Notes: generated by a model from the sequence alone, not told the origin. A stretch of 64,000 nucleotides of DNA from Petrolisthes cinctipes (GCA_033782935.1 JAWQEG010001436.1:20001-84000); one strand, 5' to 3'. Positions 10,801 to 20,460 are shown, counted from the stretch's first letter. Translations and numbers: made by a program.

Positions 10801-11440
10801 TAAGATGGCAATGTGTAAGTTGTGTTGTATGATGAAGTGTTTGTGGTCTTGCTTTTTGGTTTATAATTGTTTATGTATATATAATATGCTTTATTGAAGT
10901 GTGTTAATGTTGTGTGTGCGATGTGTTTGGTGCTGTAGCACGGGGGTGAGGAGTAGGAGTCTGTAAGGGGATGGGGTTGGAAGTGGAGATAATGGTGGTA
11001 GGGGTAATGGTGTTGAAGGTGAGGGTGATGGAGGTAGGAGTGATGGTGAGGGTGATGGAATTGGGGTGCTGGCAGAGGTGATGTTGGTAATGAGGACTTT
11101 TCTGGCGGAGGTGGGGGATGTTATGGCTGGACTGTTGCGGTGCATGAGGAACATGTAAATGTGTTTGTGTAACATTTTCTGGAGGCAAGTGTTGTACATT
11201 GCAAGAGCTGCATTGAACTGAACCCAATGTCTGTTTGCTAGATGTGATGGGTTTTGAGCATGTCGGACATGTATATTTGTAAGTGGGTCCAGGATTAATT
11301 TCGGTGTCTCCGGCTAGGTGGAGAAGCCGAGAAATGGCAGCAGGAGAATCATTTCTCGGTGATGAAAATATGTGTAGATGTATGTGTTGTGTGAGGGGTG
11401 AGGTATTGCACAGGTGACCAAAGCCGCTCCCAGGGACTCG
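7866..11440 (-). mobile_element. Jockey-like non-LTR retrotransposon with 2A-like motif, degenerate
   Basis: On the minus strand, about 3.5 kb of LINE sequence can be followed in broken frames. Near 11285-11326 a 2A-like peptide starts the readable part. It is followed by CPTC...CSSC, a possible zinc ribbon, and a Pro/Thr-rich stretch. An APE-type endonuclease follows between about 10850 and 10440, with ILQEAKLRNT, GGLITLVH and GGDFNAK. The reverse transcriptase has NGVPQRSVLSP near 9040 and a YSDD box near 8960 (YADD usual). The 3' end is near 7866, where a (AAC/AAT)n tail begins. Stops and frameshifts are many, so the copy is dead. It fills most of gene A intron 2, antisense to the gene. 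The G/T-rich plus-strand look of this region comes from its codon use. Confidence 0.82.
11285..11326 (-). other. 2A-like ribosome-skipping motif in LINE
   Basis: Minus-strand reading gives LLHLAGDTEINPGP, matching the D-x-E-x-N-P-G-P core of 2A peptides at every fixed position. 2A-like sequences at the N-terminus of non-LTR retrotransposon proteins are known in other animals. The motif lies just before the Cys-rich start of the LINE protein. Activity here is inference. Confidence 0.72.
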
Positions 11441-11560
11441 CGCCCCCTTGATGGGGGCGTGTGGATTTGGTGGCGGTTTGGCTCAATGGCTTTCCTCCTT
11501 GCTCCTTGGCAGCGCTGGGGGGTGGGTCTCACGACGTAGACGCCGCCACTCCAGTACCTC

Positions 11561-11668
11561 TGCTATTGTTGTTGTTGCTGTTGTTATTATTGAATTGTTA
11601 TTATTAAACTATTATTATTATCATCATCATAATTATTTTTGTTATTGGTTGTTATCATTATTATTGTG
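11561..11668. repeat. TTG/ATT trinucleotide-rich tract
   Basis: Imperfect TTG and ATT triplets leading into the pyrimidine tract of the gene A exon 3 acceptor. Confidence 0.8.
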
Positions 11669-11676
11669 CTTTTCAG

Positions 11677-11753
11677 AGTGTGTGCGCACCATCTTAACTT
11701 GTACAGAGCAGTGCTACGATGTTATGAAAGAATGTGCTAGGTCCATCCCTCTG
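11677..11753 (+). CDS. Gene A exon 3: four cysteines
   Basis: 77 nt exon between GTGCTTTTCAG and GTAAGT, phase 1 in and phase 0 out. It encodes residues 162-187 with cysteines at 163, 170, 174 and 181 (C-x6-C-x3-C-x6-C). The segment CTEQCYDVMKEC looks like a helical disulphide module. Phase and cysteine density both support it as part of gene A. Confidence 0.66.
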
Positions 11754-12087
11754 GTAAGTCTTTGTCAGTCAGTCAGTCAGTCAATAACAGACCTTATAAT
11801 ATCACACAATTATATTACAAGTTAAGTACCATTTTATTTACTACAAGCAGCCATACACGCACTGACACATTTATCTTCTAATTTCCTACAAGCATCTACT
11901 CACACACGCACATTCGCGTATCTTCTAATTTCCTACAAGCAGCTACTCACTCACTATTCAAAACAATAACATCATATGAGAATGTGAAAACATTAAACAG
12001 CAATTTGTTTGTTCGAGTTATCCACATGTGTATTGAAACTTATGTCTACCACCGTACCAAAAGTATATTATTACCCCCTTTATATTG

Positions 12088-12471
12088 ATGGGGTAGTACA
12101 GTGTTGGTAAATCTGGTGCAACTAATTCCTACAAACTATCCAAGCAACAACAGGCCACCTGTAATTTTGTTCATCTGGTCTTGCTGTTTCCTGGCATACT
12201 TTGGAGGAATCAAATCACTCTATTATATGTACAGTAGGCAGCATAAGTTCGCTTCATTTCCACCTGCATATGTATGAGCTATAGTGATGTTGTAACACAA
12301 TTTGAATGCAGAGATGACATATATACTTCTCATGTGGTAAATTAAATATGTTGTTAGAATAGAAACTGGTTCAGAACGCCACTATCTGGTCATATTAGCA
12401 TTATTAAGTACATGAGATGGACGCGCGAATTTATGCTGCCGGCTGTACCAAAAGTATAGCACTACCCCCTA
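12088..12471. mobile_element. M5 palindromic MITE, interrupted by another MITE
   Basis: Left end GGGGTAGTACAGTGTTGGTA, landmarks GGCATACTTTGGAGGAATCA, right end TACCAAAAGTATAGCACTAC. The right part is split off by the 12232-12445 insertion, so the M5 copy is the older of the two. Lies in intron 3 of gene A. Confidence 0.75.
12232..12445. mobile_element. TA-target MITE, family M7, inside an M5 copy
   Basis: 214 bp with ends CAGTAGGCAGCATAAGTTCGC and GCGAATTTATGCTGCCGGCTG, flanked by TA. The end resembles CAGCCTGTTGAATAAATTCG at 13839, upstream of the Tc1-like transposase gene. The MITE may therefore belong to that transposon family. Confidence 0.8.
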
Positions 12472-12505
12472 AATTAATTAATGTTTAATTTTATTTCACC
12501 CACAG

Positions 12506-12550
12506 ATTACTGACTGCTTCTCCGCTGAGGGTGTCAATGCCATTCCTTGA
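12506..12550 (+). CDS. Gene A exon 4: last cysteine and stop
   Basis: Starts after TTTCACCCACAG in phase 0 and encodes residues 188-201 (ITDCFSAEGVNAIP) then TGA. Cysteine 191 makes eight in all, enough for four disulphides. Exon joins to 11753 are in phase. Confidence 0.63.
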   Translation: MTDCFSAEGVNAIP

Positions 12551-12810
12551 AGTTAGAAGGTAATAGGAGAGAGGGTGAGAGGAAAGAGTTAGAGGAGAGG
12601 GGAAGGGAAGGTTAAGAGGTGATAGAAAGAAAGGGAAGGGAGGATAAGGGTATAGTTGCTCTCTCTGTTCTACTGTTAACAAAAATATATACTGTTAATG
12701 AAAATATATACTGTTAGAAAATATGCACTGTTTACAAAATTATAGACTGTCAACGAAAATATAATTATACTGTTTACAAAATTATATAGTGCTAACAAAA
12801 TTAAAGTGTT

Positions 12811-12816
12811 AATAAA
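12811..12816 (+). terminator. Candidate polyadenylation signal of gene A
   Basis: AATAAA about 260 bp after the gene A stop codon, in an A/T-rich 3' region. The first canonical hexamer seen downstream of the stop. Confidence 0.4.
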
Positions 12817-12889
12817 AATTATGAGAACTCCCAGCACTCTTATTGCACCTTTTGGTAGGACGTGTATTATTTTTAAATATAAAAATTAG

Positions 12890-13330
12890 AGTTCTACTGA
12901 GTGTTGGTGGTAAATATGGAGCAGCAGATTCTTACAAACTATTCCAAGCTACAGGCCACCATTATTTTGGTTAACCACGTCCTCTTTCTTGCATGGCATA
13001 CGTTGGGTTACCAAGGCAATCTAATCTACCAGAAGTATAATTAAATAAAGAAGAAATAAAATATCTTTCTTTTGTCATTCTCAACATTCCTCAGTGAGTC
13101 CTTCAGTACCGATATAATAGAGGGCTATAGATTCCTTCAAATGATGTCAGGACACATACAGTAGTCCCTTACTAACAAGGCCTCTGTTTCGTGGCAAAGT
13201 TTGCCATGAAACAAACAGGACCATATAAACAGCAATAACAGTGGCCTGCTGTGCCTTGGATTACTTTGGAGGAATTACTTGCTCCAGATTTACCACCAAC
13301 ACTGTACTACTGTACCCTCTTAATGGGTTA
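12890..13330. repeat. Two degenerate M5-like copies
   Basis: A copy at about 12890-13040 (GGTAAATATGGAGCAGCAGA, then GCATGGCATACGTTGG) and a second at about 13150-13330 in the other orientation (TACTTTGGAGGAATTACTTG, then CCAACACTGTACTACTG). No coding frame. Confidence 0.55.
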
Positions 13331-13574
13331 CAGTAAGTGAATTGTCACCATGATTATTTTCTCCCTCTCTTCAAAAGGTCAGAAAAATTTTGTGCTTGAA
13401 GCTCGAATGGTGGACTCCTCCTCAAACGAAAGCATTACCTTTCACTCAGAGAGGGAGAAAATAAAGCACACCAACACCAACACCATCTACACAAACTTCA
13501 CCACCACCACTGCTGACAGCAGAAAGAAACGCACCACAAACTCTACAAAGATGGTGAGATAATAATGATACAGT

Positions 13575-13830
13575 AATGCCTTGTTTTGTACTGTTGTTGT
13601 TATGGGTGTTTATAGTACTATTCTGTTTGTTATGAGTCTGTGTACTGTAAACCCTCATTTTCAATTTTCAACCAGTGGGTTTATGGGCGAGCATATTACT
13701 TTTTTTTTTTTTTTAATTCTTGTACAGTAAACCCTCATTATCCACTGTTGTTATGGGTGTGTTATTATACTGTTTGCTATGAATCTGTGTACAGTAAACC
13801 TTAATTATCCACTACTGGGATTACAAGTGT
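13575..13830. repeat. Tandem copies of an 'ACAGTAAACCCTCATTATCC' repeat
   Basis: Three copies of a roughly 95 bp unit containing TACAGTAAACCCTCATTATC and TGTTGTTATGGGTGT; one copy is broken by a poly(T). The motif looks like pogo/Tigger-type inverted-repeat tips, but no transposase is near. Confidence 0.55.
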
Positions 13831-13838
13831 GTAATGTA

Positions 13839-14707
13839 CAGCCTGTTGAATAAATTCGCGGAGTGTCTGAGACAGCTACAAGAAGGGGGGTGTCTGGTAA
13901 CACTGCACAGTAAAAAGACGTGTACTACGTGCGTTTTATAATATCTAAGTTCATGAGTACACAAAAATCTCTCTAACATACTGCAGTAAGATACAATTAG
14001 GACAGACTGGTAGACAAGGATGAGAATTTAAAGTAACACTGTCGTTGTACTGAGAAAAGTAATAAAATAAAAAGTCAAATAGCCTATCGCAGTTGTCGTA
14101 CTGTGATGGATGCCGAATGTTTAAATATTCATGGGATTAAAGAGTATACATTATACTAACCATTTCAGTTGTTATAATTTAGATATAATTGCATTATTAT
14201 TTGCTTCATTATAAAACAAATAAAAGAAGGTGCCTGGGGATCGAAGGGTCACCAAACCCTTATCGCACTCCCCTATGGGGAGAGATGGAGAGAGACGAAA
14301 ATGGTATACTATTATAAGGCAGAGAGAAACATGGAAACGGTTGAATTCTGTTGTGTTTTTAATTTAATGCGAGTAATTGAAGGAGTAGAGCAGATATTAA
14401 TGTGATTGTGCTACGATAAACTGGTTAAGAAGACCAGTTATATATCATCATCATGACCACAGTGTTAAATATCAGTGGTAATCTTATCGACTAATATTGA
14501 CGGATATCAACGTATATTAGGTAACAGGAACGGACTTATCATTCATAAGCATTTTTCTAATCGTCATACGTAAACTCACTTTCATGACCTGACCGCTAAC
14601 ACAAACACATCATCGGTCTGTCGGTCATTGCTTCGGTTTCAAATAATTGTTAAAACAGTGTTGTCCATATCAACTTCGAAACAGAGGTATGAAGATAGTT
14701 GATCTCC
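13839..14707. other. 5' flank of Tc1-like transposase, with TIR-like end
   Basis: Starts with TA-CAGCCTGTTGAATAAATTCG, which resembles a Tc1-type terminal repeat and the M7 MITE tips. A fragment near 14230-14290 (GGGTCACCAAACCCTTATCG) resembles the head of the SINE family. No other gene seen. Confidence 0.4.
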
Positions 14708-14782
14708 ATGGTTTGGCGGCAGTGTAATCGAGATTCCACAGAGTTAACAGCAGGAGGAAGTAGGCCTATATCAGAGCTCCAG

Positions 14783-15502
14783 ATGGATAGACTGCACGAT
14801 AGACTAACACTGAGGGCTAGAATCATCGGTCTGAAGGTAGGTGGAATGTCCGCCGCTAATATAGCAGTGGAACTTGGAGTTGCGGAGAGTACTGTTCACA
14901 AGTGGTGGAGGAGATGGCTCGAGGAGGGGAATCTGCGAGATCATCCAAGGTCCGGTGCACCCAAAAAAACCACAGCTGAGGAAGATCAACGCATCCTCGC
15001 AGCGGTTGAGGAGAATCCCCAGACGAATGCAGTAGCTCTCCGGGACGACCTGCAACTCCAGATTTCAGCCTATACTGTAAGGAACAGACTTCACGCAGCT
15101 GGTTTGCATCACAGAACTCCTGCGAAGAAGGAAAAACTAACTGAACGGCACCGATTGGACAGGCTTCGCTTCGCTCAGCGCTATATTGAAGAAGATATGC
15201 AGTTTTGGGGACGGGTTATCTTCACGGACGAGAAAACCTTCTCGTCCAGCACACATGGAAGGCAACATTGCTGGCGGCCAAATAGGACCAGATACCAAGC
15301 TCGGAACGTCTACGAAGTCGCTAGAAGCGGTCACGTCACCTGCAACATCTGGGGATGGCTTCATTTGTATGGGATAGGGGAACTGGCCAAAATTGAAGGG
15401 CGATTCACCGCTGAGAATTATCTTGAGATACTTGAAGACGTGATGCTTCCTTCAGTTCGTGCAATGGCTCTACCCTACCCAGAAAGAATAGTGTTTGTGC
15501 AG
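14783..15502 (+). CDS. Tc1-like transposase exon 1 (intact)
   Basis: With exon 2 (15850-16152) this gives an uninterrupted 340-residue Tc1/mariner-type transposase, the usual length. The ATG at 14783 was chosen for that length; an in-frame ATG at 14708 would add 25 residues. Residues 1-60 hold a helix-turn-helix (GGMSAANIAVELGVAESTV followed by HKWWRRW). An arginine/proline stretch (DHPRSGAPKKTT) follows in the GRPR position, then a second HTH (SAYTVRNRLHAAGL). The first catalytic Asp is in VIFTDEKTF. The exon ends at FVQ, phase 0, before GTAAGA. Both HTH regions and the DDE core are undamaged, unlike all other elements here. Its own right terminal repeat was not found, so it may be a recent transposon or a host-retained gene. 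Confidence 0.88.
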
Positions 15503-15849
15503 GTAAGAGAAACAAATGCAGCTTGACTATCCCTCCCACCGTCAGCATTATCCTTGATGTTTGCTCATATATACTCATTATTCTATTTCGCCTACTATAT
15601 CTCCGATATGTTATTGCTCCTAATTTTTCATTCATTGCACAAGATCACATTACCAGTATGTCTCCACATACAGTATAAAGTATATATATTATACTGCTTA
15701 TCTCCCGGAACTTTACAGTAAGAGTTAAATTAATTAATCAACTGTCGTCAGTATCTAGAGGAAATCATCATTTTTCTGTATATTTTATTATTATGTTATT
15801 ATTATGTTCTGGATTTTAATATTACGTTTCTTTTTTCATGTTTTATTAG
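15503..15849 (+). other. Intron inside the Tc1-like transposase
   Basis: 347 bp GT...AG segment (GTAAGAGAAA to TTTTTTCATG...TTATTAG). Removing it joins Gln to Asp directly before the second catalytic Asp (DRCPVHTA). The inside has stops in the reading frame, so it must be spliced for a full protein. Confidence 0.8.
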
Positions 15850-16152
15850 GACCGGTGCCCAGTCCACACAGCAGGTATCATTCGCCGATGGTTTGCTGAT
15901 CATCCATCTATCGAGTTACTGGACTGGCCGTCGAAAGGCTGCGACATGAATCCCATTGAAAATTGCTGGGGCCTGATGGTGAACGCATGGGAACAGGGCC
16001 AGGAGAGGACTAGGGATCAAGTAATGCAGCATGTCTTGCAAGAATGGGAAGCGCTTCGCAGAAATCAAGCGACCATTTATAACTTGGTGTCATCAATGCC
16101 TAAGAGACTGCAGGAAGTTATTGATGCTGAAGGGGGATGGTCAAGTTATTAG
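15850..16152 (+). CDS. Tc1-like transposase exon 2 (catalytic C-terminal part)
   Basis: Opens with the second catalytic Asp (DRCPVHTA) and holds LLDWPSKGCDMNPIENCWG with the third acidic residue. There are 35 residues between the second Asp and the Glu, against 34 in Tc1 itself, so this reads as a DD35E type. It ends VIDAEGGWSSY with TAG. Open throughout. Confidence 0.87.
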   Translation, partial: DRCPVHTAGIIRRWFADHPSIELLDWPSKGCDMNPIENCWGLMVNAWEQGQERTRDQVMQHVLQEWEALRRNQATIYNLVSSMPKRLQEVIDAEGGWSSY

Positions 16153-16930
16153 GGTTTTCCTTTATATTATGTGTTGTTGTTATGTGTTATTATGTGTTGT
16201 TGTTATCAAATAGTGTACTGGAGATTATTTTGTTATATACCCTACCCTTTTAACGTAAAGGATGTTAAAAATATGAAAAGGTTACTGAAGTTTATTTTGT
16301 TATATATCCTTTACAAATAAGGCAGACCTTAAAAACATGAAAACATAGCGAAAGGAAACATAGTGCTAGTCAAAAATAAAGAATTTAAGTGACAAAGTAA
16401 TATGGAACATGGATTACCAGTCACTTTCAGGACACAAAGAGGTAGCTGACGATATAGAGATTTGCAGTCATGCGCACCATCTTGACGTATAAAAACGAGT
16501 AAAAGATAACCGCACTACCTAGTAACTAAAAATATCTTGATTGTCTGGAATTGATGAATGTCATCACTCACTCCTCTCACTCCCATATCATTTTCTCTTG
16601 CATTCCCTGACGAGAGACGAACTCTATCTAATTTCTCTCATCACAGCTCTCCTCCGTTCCACATTATGAGTTGTCAAGCAGAATCAAGGCACCATCAGTC
16701 GACGAAAAATGAAAATCAATGAAGCTTCTTACAAGCACGGCAGATCAGCCTAATCAAAGTAGAGCATTGTTTTGTATTATATTTGTAAGCAGAATAAAAC
16801 CCAACAATATGATAAACAATATATCATCAATAATGATAGCAAAAATAGTAATGAAATAACACACCAAGGAATTTCTCTTCCTGCACCTCATAGCATGGTT
16901 TGCAGCAGCTACACATTTTTGTACATCTGG
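16153..16930. other. 3' flank of the Tc1-like gene, no gene seen
   Basis: Repeats of TATGTGTTGTTGTTA near 16170-16205 and of TTATTTTGTTATATA at about 16230 and 16290. No inverted copy of the 13839 end was found by eye. Confidence 0.35.
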
Positions 16931-17121
16931 CAGTGAAAAATGAAGGTGATTAGTTGAAAAGTAATAACAAACAAATATAATTAGAATATCTGTTACATTA
17001 TATCCTTTAAATAAAGGCACTGTCTTTTGTTCACCATCGTAGTGGGATAAACTACTGAATATATATTATCCTTTGGATATTAGACAGCTATCCCTGTATT
17101 CCTTGTATCCCTCGTGCTTGT

Positions 17122-17319
17122 CCCGTAGGGGGGTATTGCCTGTAATGATGTGGGCAATACTTTAAGGGTTTTGGCGCCCCTTCGGCCCCAGCCACTAGCT
17201 CACATTTCTTCAACTGTCCCTCCTATCTTCCTATTTCCTTCTTGCTTGCTGTCACACCTCTCTATCACCTTTTCCTGGTGCTATATGACCTCGCTGTTGC
17301 GCCACCTAATATCAGTCAA
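17122..17319 (+). mobile_element. SINE-like element with 15 bp target-site duplication
   Basis: 198 bp, head CCCGTAGGGGGGTATTGCC, body with GGGCAATACTTTAAGGG and TTTGGCGCCCCTTCGGCCCC, tail TATATGACCTCGCTGTTGCG then ATCA-type repeats. Flanked on both sides by ATCCCTCGTGCTTGT, the mark of LINE-driven insertion. No coding frame. I could not identify a clear tRNA-like head. Other copies are at 17847-18054, 19095-19293 and 58509-58714. Confidence 0.8.
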
Positions 17320-17372
17320 ATCCCTCGTGCTTGTAGTCCACCCTATTTATCACCTTCTCCCAAGCCCAGCTG

Positions 17373-17373
<1 letters not shown>

Positions 17374-17405
<32 letters not shown>
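17374..17405. repeat. poly(T) run in inverted-repeat arm
   Basis: About 32 T, matched by about 37 A at 19004-19040 in the other arm. Confidence 0.95.
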
Positions 17406-17406
<1 letters not shown>

Positions 17407-17846
17407 GCAGAAGACGATTTAATTTTCTAACTTTTTTAATAATCATATTTGTCAACAAATTCATTAAGCTATTTACCAGGATTTTTTTTTCTAAACATGC
17501 ATTTCCTTAAAAATAATCAATGTTAAACTTGAATAGGCACTGCTATATGGCGTTTTCAATAAACTTGGTCTAATTTTATGCATAGGCTATATATATTACA
17601 GTATCTCTCAAGTAACTGGCAACCTTACACATCCTCCCTACTGTCTTATCCCTCTCTCGCTTGACCTTCCCTCCTTTCTTACAGTTTATCTTTTCTTTCT
17701 CATATTTTTAACCTTCTCATTCGTTCTTAAACAGTTTTAATGTCATAGGCCTTTCTCCCCTATCACTTATAGTCCAATTATATGATTCGAAAAACTGCGG
17801 CTGAGATTATGTTGTTGATCTCATTTTGGTTCTCAATATGTAGAGG

Positions 17847-18054
17847 TTGATTGATTGATAGATATTAGGCGCCGCAACAGCGAGGTCATATAGCGCCAGA
17901 AAACGGTGATAGAGAGGTGAGACAGCAAGAAGGAAGGAAATAGAAAGAAAAGAGGGATAGTTTAAGAACTAAAAGCTAGTGGCTGGGGCCGAAGGGGCGC
18001 CAAAACCCTTAAAGTATTGCCCACATCACTAATGCAGGCAATACCTCCCTACGG
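17847..18054 (-). mobile_element. SINE-like element, copy in the loop
   Basis: Minus-orientation member of the family: tail TTGATTGATTGATAGATATT on the left, head TGCAGGCAATACCTCCCTAC on the right. Possible short target duplication TCTACATGTT / TCTACATATT. It sits next to a Tc1-like fragment. Confidence 0.72.
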
Positions 18055-18372
18055 CGTTAACATGTAGATCAGAAAAAACAATATTATTCCTCCTCCAGTA
18101 GTGACGCCTTCCGTTACACGAATGTGAGGTTTTCTCATCCGTCCAGATCACTCTCTTCCAAAAATCCTCTTGCTTGTCAAAATATTGTTGGGCAAACCGT
18201 AGCCTTCTTTCGCGATGTTGGTCAGTTAGAAATTCCTTGTTTGCTGGGGTCCAGGGATGTACCCCAGCTTTGTGCAACACTCTTCTGATAGCCCTCTCGC
18301 TGACATCAAGGTCTGTGCATTGGCTTCTGCGGTGTGTAGTGCAACGTGGTGGTCTTCCGCGTGATAGGTTGC
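18055..18372 (-). pseudogene. Tc1-like transposase fragment
   Basis: Reads RGRPPRCTTHRRSQCTD, VSERAIRRVLHKAGVHPWTP and FWKRVIWTDEKT: the second HTH, then the first catalytic Asp block. Everything after the first Asp region is missing, cut by the SINE at 17847-18054. It is in the loop of the large inverted repeat and is not functional. Confidence 0.82.
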
Positions 18373-18396
18373 CATACTAGCAGGCAGTGTCCTCTG

Positions 18397-18476
<80 letters not shown>
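18397..18476. repeat. (TA)n microsatellite
   Basis: About 80 bp TA array in the loop of the inverted repeat. Confidence 0.96.
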
Positions 18477-18480
<4 letters not shown>

Positions 18481-18872
18481 CAGTAGCACCGAGGCAGTTG
18501 AATATTTGTCGTATAATAAAAGATAATTTCTTTATATTGTTTTCATTTATTTTTGCCTATCATTGTGATGCTGAGAACATGATTCTGAAGTTGAGCATAA
18601 AACACAGTGTTCAGTAACCTATAGAGAGATACATGAGCATCACGTTGATCACCATTACTGTCCTTGTGGTCCTTATTGAGTCATATGGTGTTCTGCACAG
18701 TAATGCTGGAACTAGATAAAAGTAAGGTAATGTATATCGAAACAGATTTTAATAAAAAATACCTATAAGTAACTTAATTAAAAAGAAAGATATAATATAT
18801 TTCTCTTTCCTGCAAATGGGTTTAATAAATTAACATTCTGACTAGCAACAGACTGGCAAATGGCAATTCATG

Positions 18873-19002
18873 AAACCTTCGAGTTTAACATTGATTATTT
18901 TTAAGGAAATGCATGTTTAGAAGAAAAAATCCTGGTAAATAGCTTAATGAATTTGTTGACAAATATGATTATTAAAAAAGTTAGAAAATTAAACCGTCTT
19001 CT

Positions 19003-19041
<39 letters not shown>

Positions 19042-19474
19042 CAGCTGGGCTTGGTAGAAGGTGATAAATAGGGTGGACTACAAGCACGAGGGATTTGATT
19101 GATATTAGGTGGCGCAACAGCGAGGTCATATAGCACCAGGAAAAGGTGATAGAGAGGTGTGACAGCAAGCAAGAAGGAAATTGGAAGATAGGAGGGGCAG
19201 TTGAAGAAATGTAAGCTAGTGGCTGGGGCCGAAGGGGCGCCAAAACCCTTATAGTATTGCCCACATCATTACAGGCAATACTCCCCTACGGGGTAAGCAC
19301 GAGGGATAAAAGGAATACAGGGATAGCTGTCTAATATCCAAAGGATAATATATATTCAGTAGTCTATCCCACTACGATGGTGAACAAAAGACAGTGCCTT
19401 AAAGGATATAATGTAACAGATATTCTAATTATATTTGTTTGTTATTACTTTTCAACTAATCACCTTCATTTTTC
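18873..19474 (-). repeat. Right arm of the large inverted repeat
   Basis: Reverse complement of 16931-17533, including the poly(A) run (19004-19040), the SINE and the GGTGAACAAAAGACAGTGCC block. Loop between arms is about 1.34 kb. Confidence 0.85.
19095..19293 (-). mobile_element. SINE-like element, copy in right arm
   Basis: The duplicated copy of the 17122-17319 SINE, flanked by AAGCACGAGGGAT on both sides. Not an independent insertion. Confidence 0.78.
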
Positions 19475-19565
19475 TTACCCTCTTCCCCCTCACCCTCGCC
19501 TCAAATCATCACATTTCATCTCTTCTATATCCACTTACGTTAATGCAATATGCACTTCTTTAAAC

Positions 19566-19991
19566 CAGGGATCTTCAAATTACGGGTCCCGAATTACTCC
19601 AAACTGCGTCGCAGGCTCACAAAAATAAATACATGAATAAAATAGAATAATAATATTCGTGACAAAATAAATATGAAGTTCATATATGAATCCACCTAAC
19701 ATATTTTTATAATCGAATATTCATATATTTAATTATAAATAAAACAAAATCATTGCACAAATATTAGTCTTCTTGAATGAGTGTGTGAGAGAGAGAGGGA
19801 GGGTAGGTGAGGCAGTGTTTATAATTCTGGTTAGAATGCCTTTTAATTATAAATATTTTGTTTCAGCGTCTGGCCTTGTATTTTCTTAGGTTGATAATTC
19901 TGGTCATTTGTAAAATATCTTTCTGTATGGGTCGCGAGAATGATGTCATAGTAAAAACTGGGTCACGACTGAAAAAGATTGAAGAACCCTG
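19566..19991. mobile_element. hAT-type MITE with perfect 8 bp target-site duplication
   Basis: 426 bp between two copies of CTTTAAAC (19558-19565 and 19992-19999). Ends are CAGGGATCTTCAA and TTGAAGAACCCTG. The 8 bp duplication and CAGGG tips are hallmarks of hAT elements. There is no transposase, so it is non-autonomous. It sits in a repeat also present near 59330-59780. Confidence 0.9.
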
Positions 19992-19999
19992 CTTTAAAC

Positions 20000-20290
20000 T
20001 GTTGGTGATTCGATACCGTTCACAGTGTATACTTCATTCATTCCTCCTGACACACGGCTTCTCTACCTGATCATTCGTTACCCTCCTATATAGCTCCGCC
20101 CACATTTCTCTCCTCCTCTCCCACTAACATCCCCCCTCCCTCCACCTGCAACTGTTACCAGATCCGACCAGGCCCAAACCAAGTCGCTGGTAGAAGAAGT
20201 GTAGACCCTTGATCTGTCCGGAGCTGTACATCGCCTTGCATCTTCCTCATTCTGCTTTCGTCTGCTGGGGTGACAGGTAAGAGCTCAAAC
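20000..20290 (+). repeat. Dispersed repeat shared with 59480-59780
   Basis: GATTCGATACCGTT, ACCAGATCCG and GATCTGTCCGGAGCTGTAC occur in the same order near 59480-59760. The unit also covers part of 19440-19557. Unclassified. Confidence 0.6.
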
Positions 20291-20460
20291 TAGCTCTCAT
20301 AATATATATTGTATTGTGAATATAGTGAGTGGTGAATCAATTAATCCAGTGATGGAATTTAAATAACTAAAGAATATTGTGTGTTCACATTCAGACATAG
20401 TAACTAATGTATGTTTTTTTTTCTCATTCTGCTTTCGTCTGCTGGGGTGGCAGCCATTAT
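20248..20460 (+). repeat. Duplicated 'TCATTCTGCTTTCGTCTGCTGG' block
   Basis: CTCATTCTGCTTTCGTCTGC followed by TGGGGTGACAG near 20250-20278 and by TGGGGTGGCAG near 20425-20453. The first is followed by GTAAGAG, a donor-like sequence, but no exon could be built. Confidence 0.5.

Larger units (their letters stand above)
16931..17533 (+). repeat. Left arm of a large inverted repeat
   Basis: About 600 bp that recurs, inverted, at 18873-19474. Landmarks are TTAGTTGAAAAGTAATAACA, a SINE copy (17122-17319), a poly(T) run and CATGCATTTCCTTAAAAAT. Differences between the arms are few. The SINE and its target duplications are in both arms, so the duplication happened after the SINE inserted. Confidence 0.85.

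Noticed and set aside
12491..12682. Minus-strand Pro/Ser-rich frame
   Set aside because: Reading of the purine-rich 3' UTR of gene A, opposite strand.
14804..15635. Other-frame and opposite-strand frames over the Tc1-like transposase
   Set aside because: No domain; the transposase frame explains the region.
16931..19474. Treating the inverted repeat as a foldback transposon
   Set aside because: The arms contain an older SINE with its own target duplications and no clear outer target duplication, which fits a segmental inverted duplication better.
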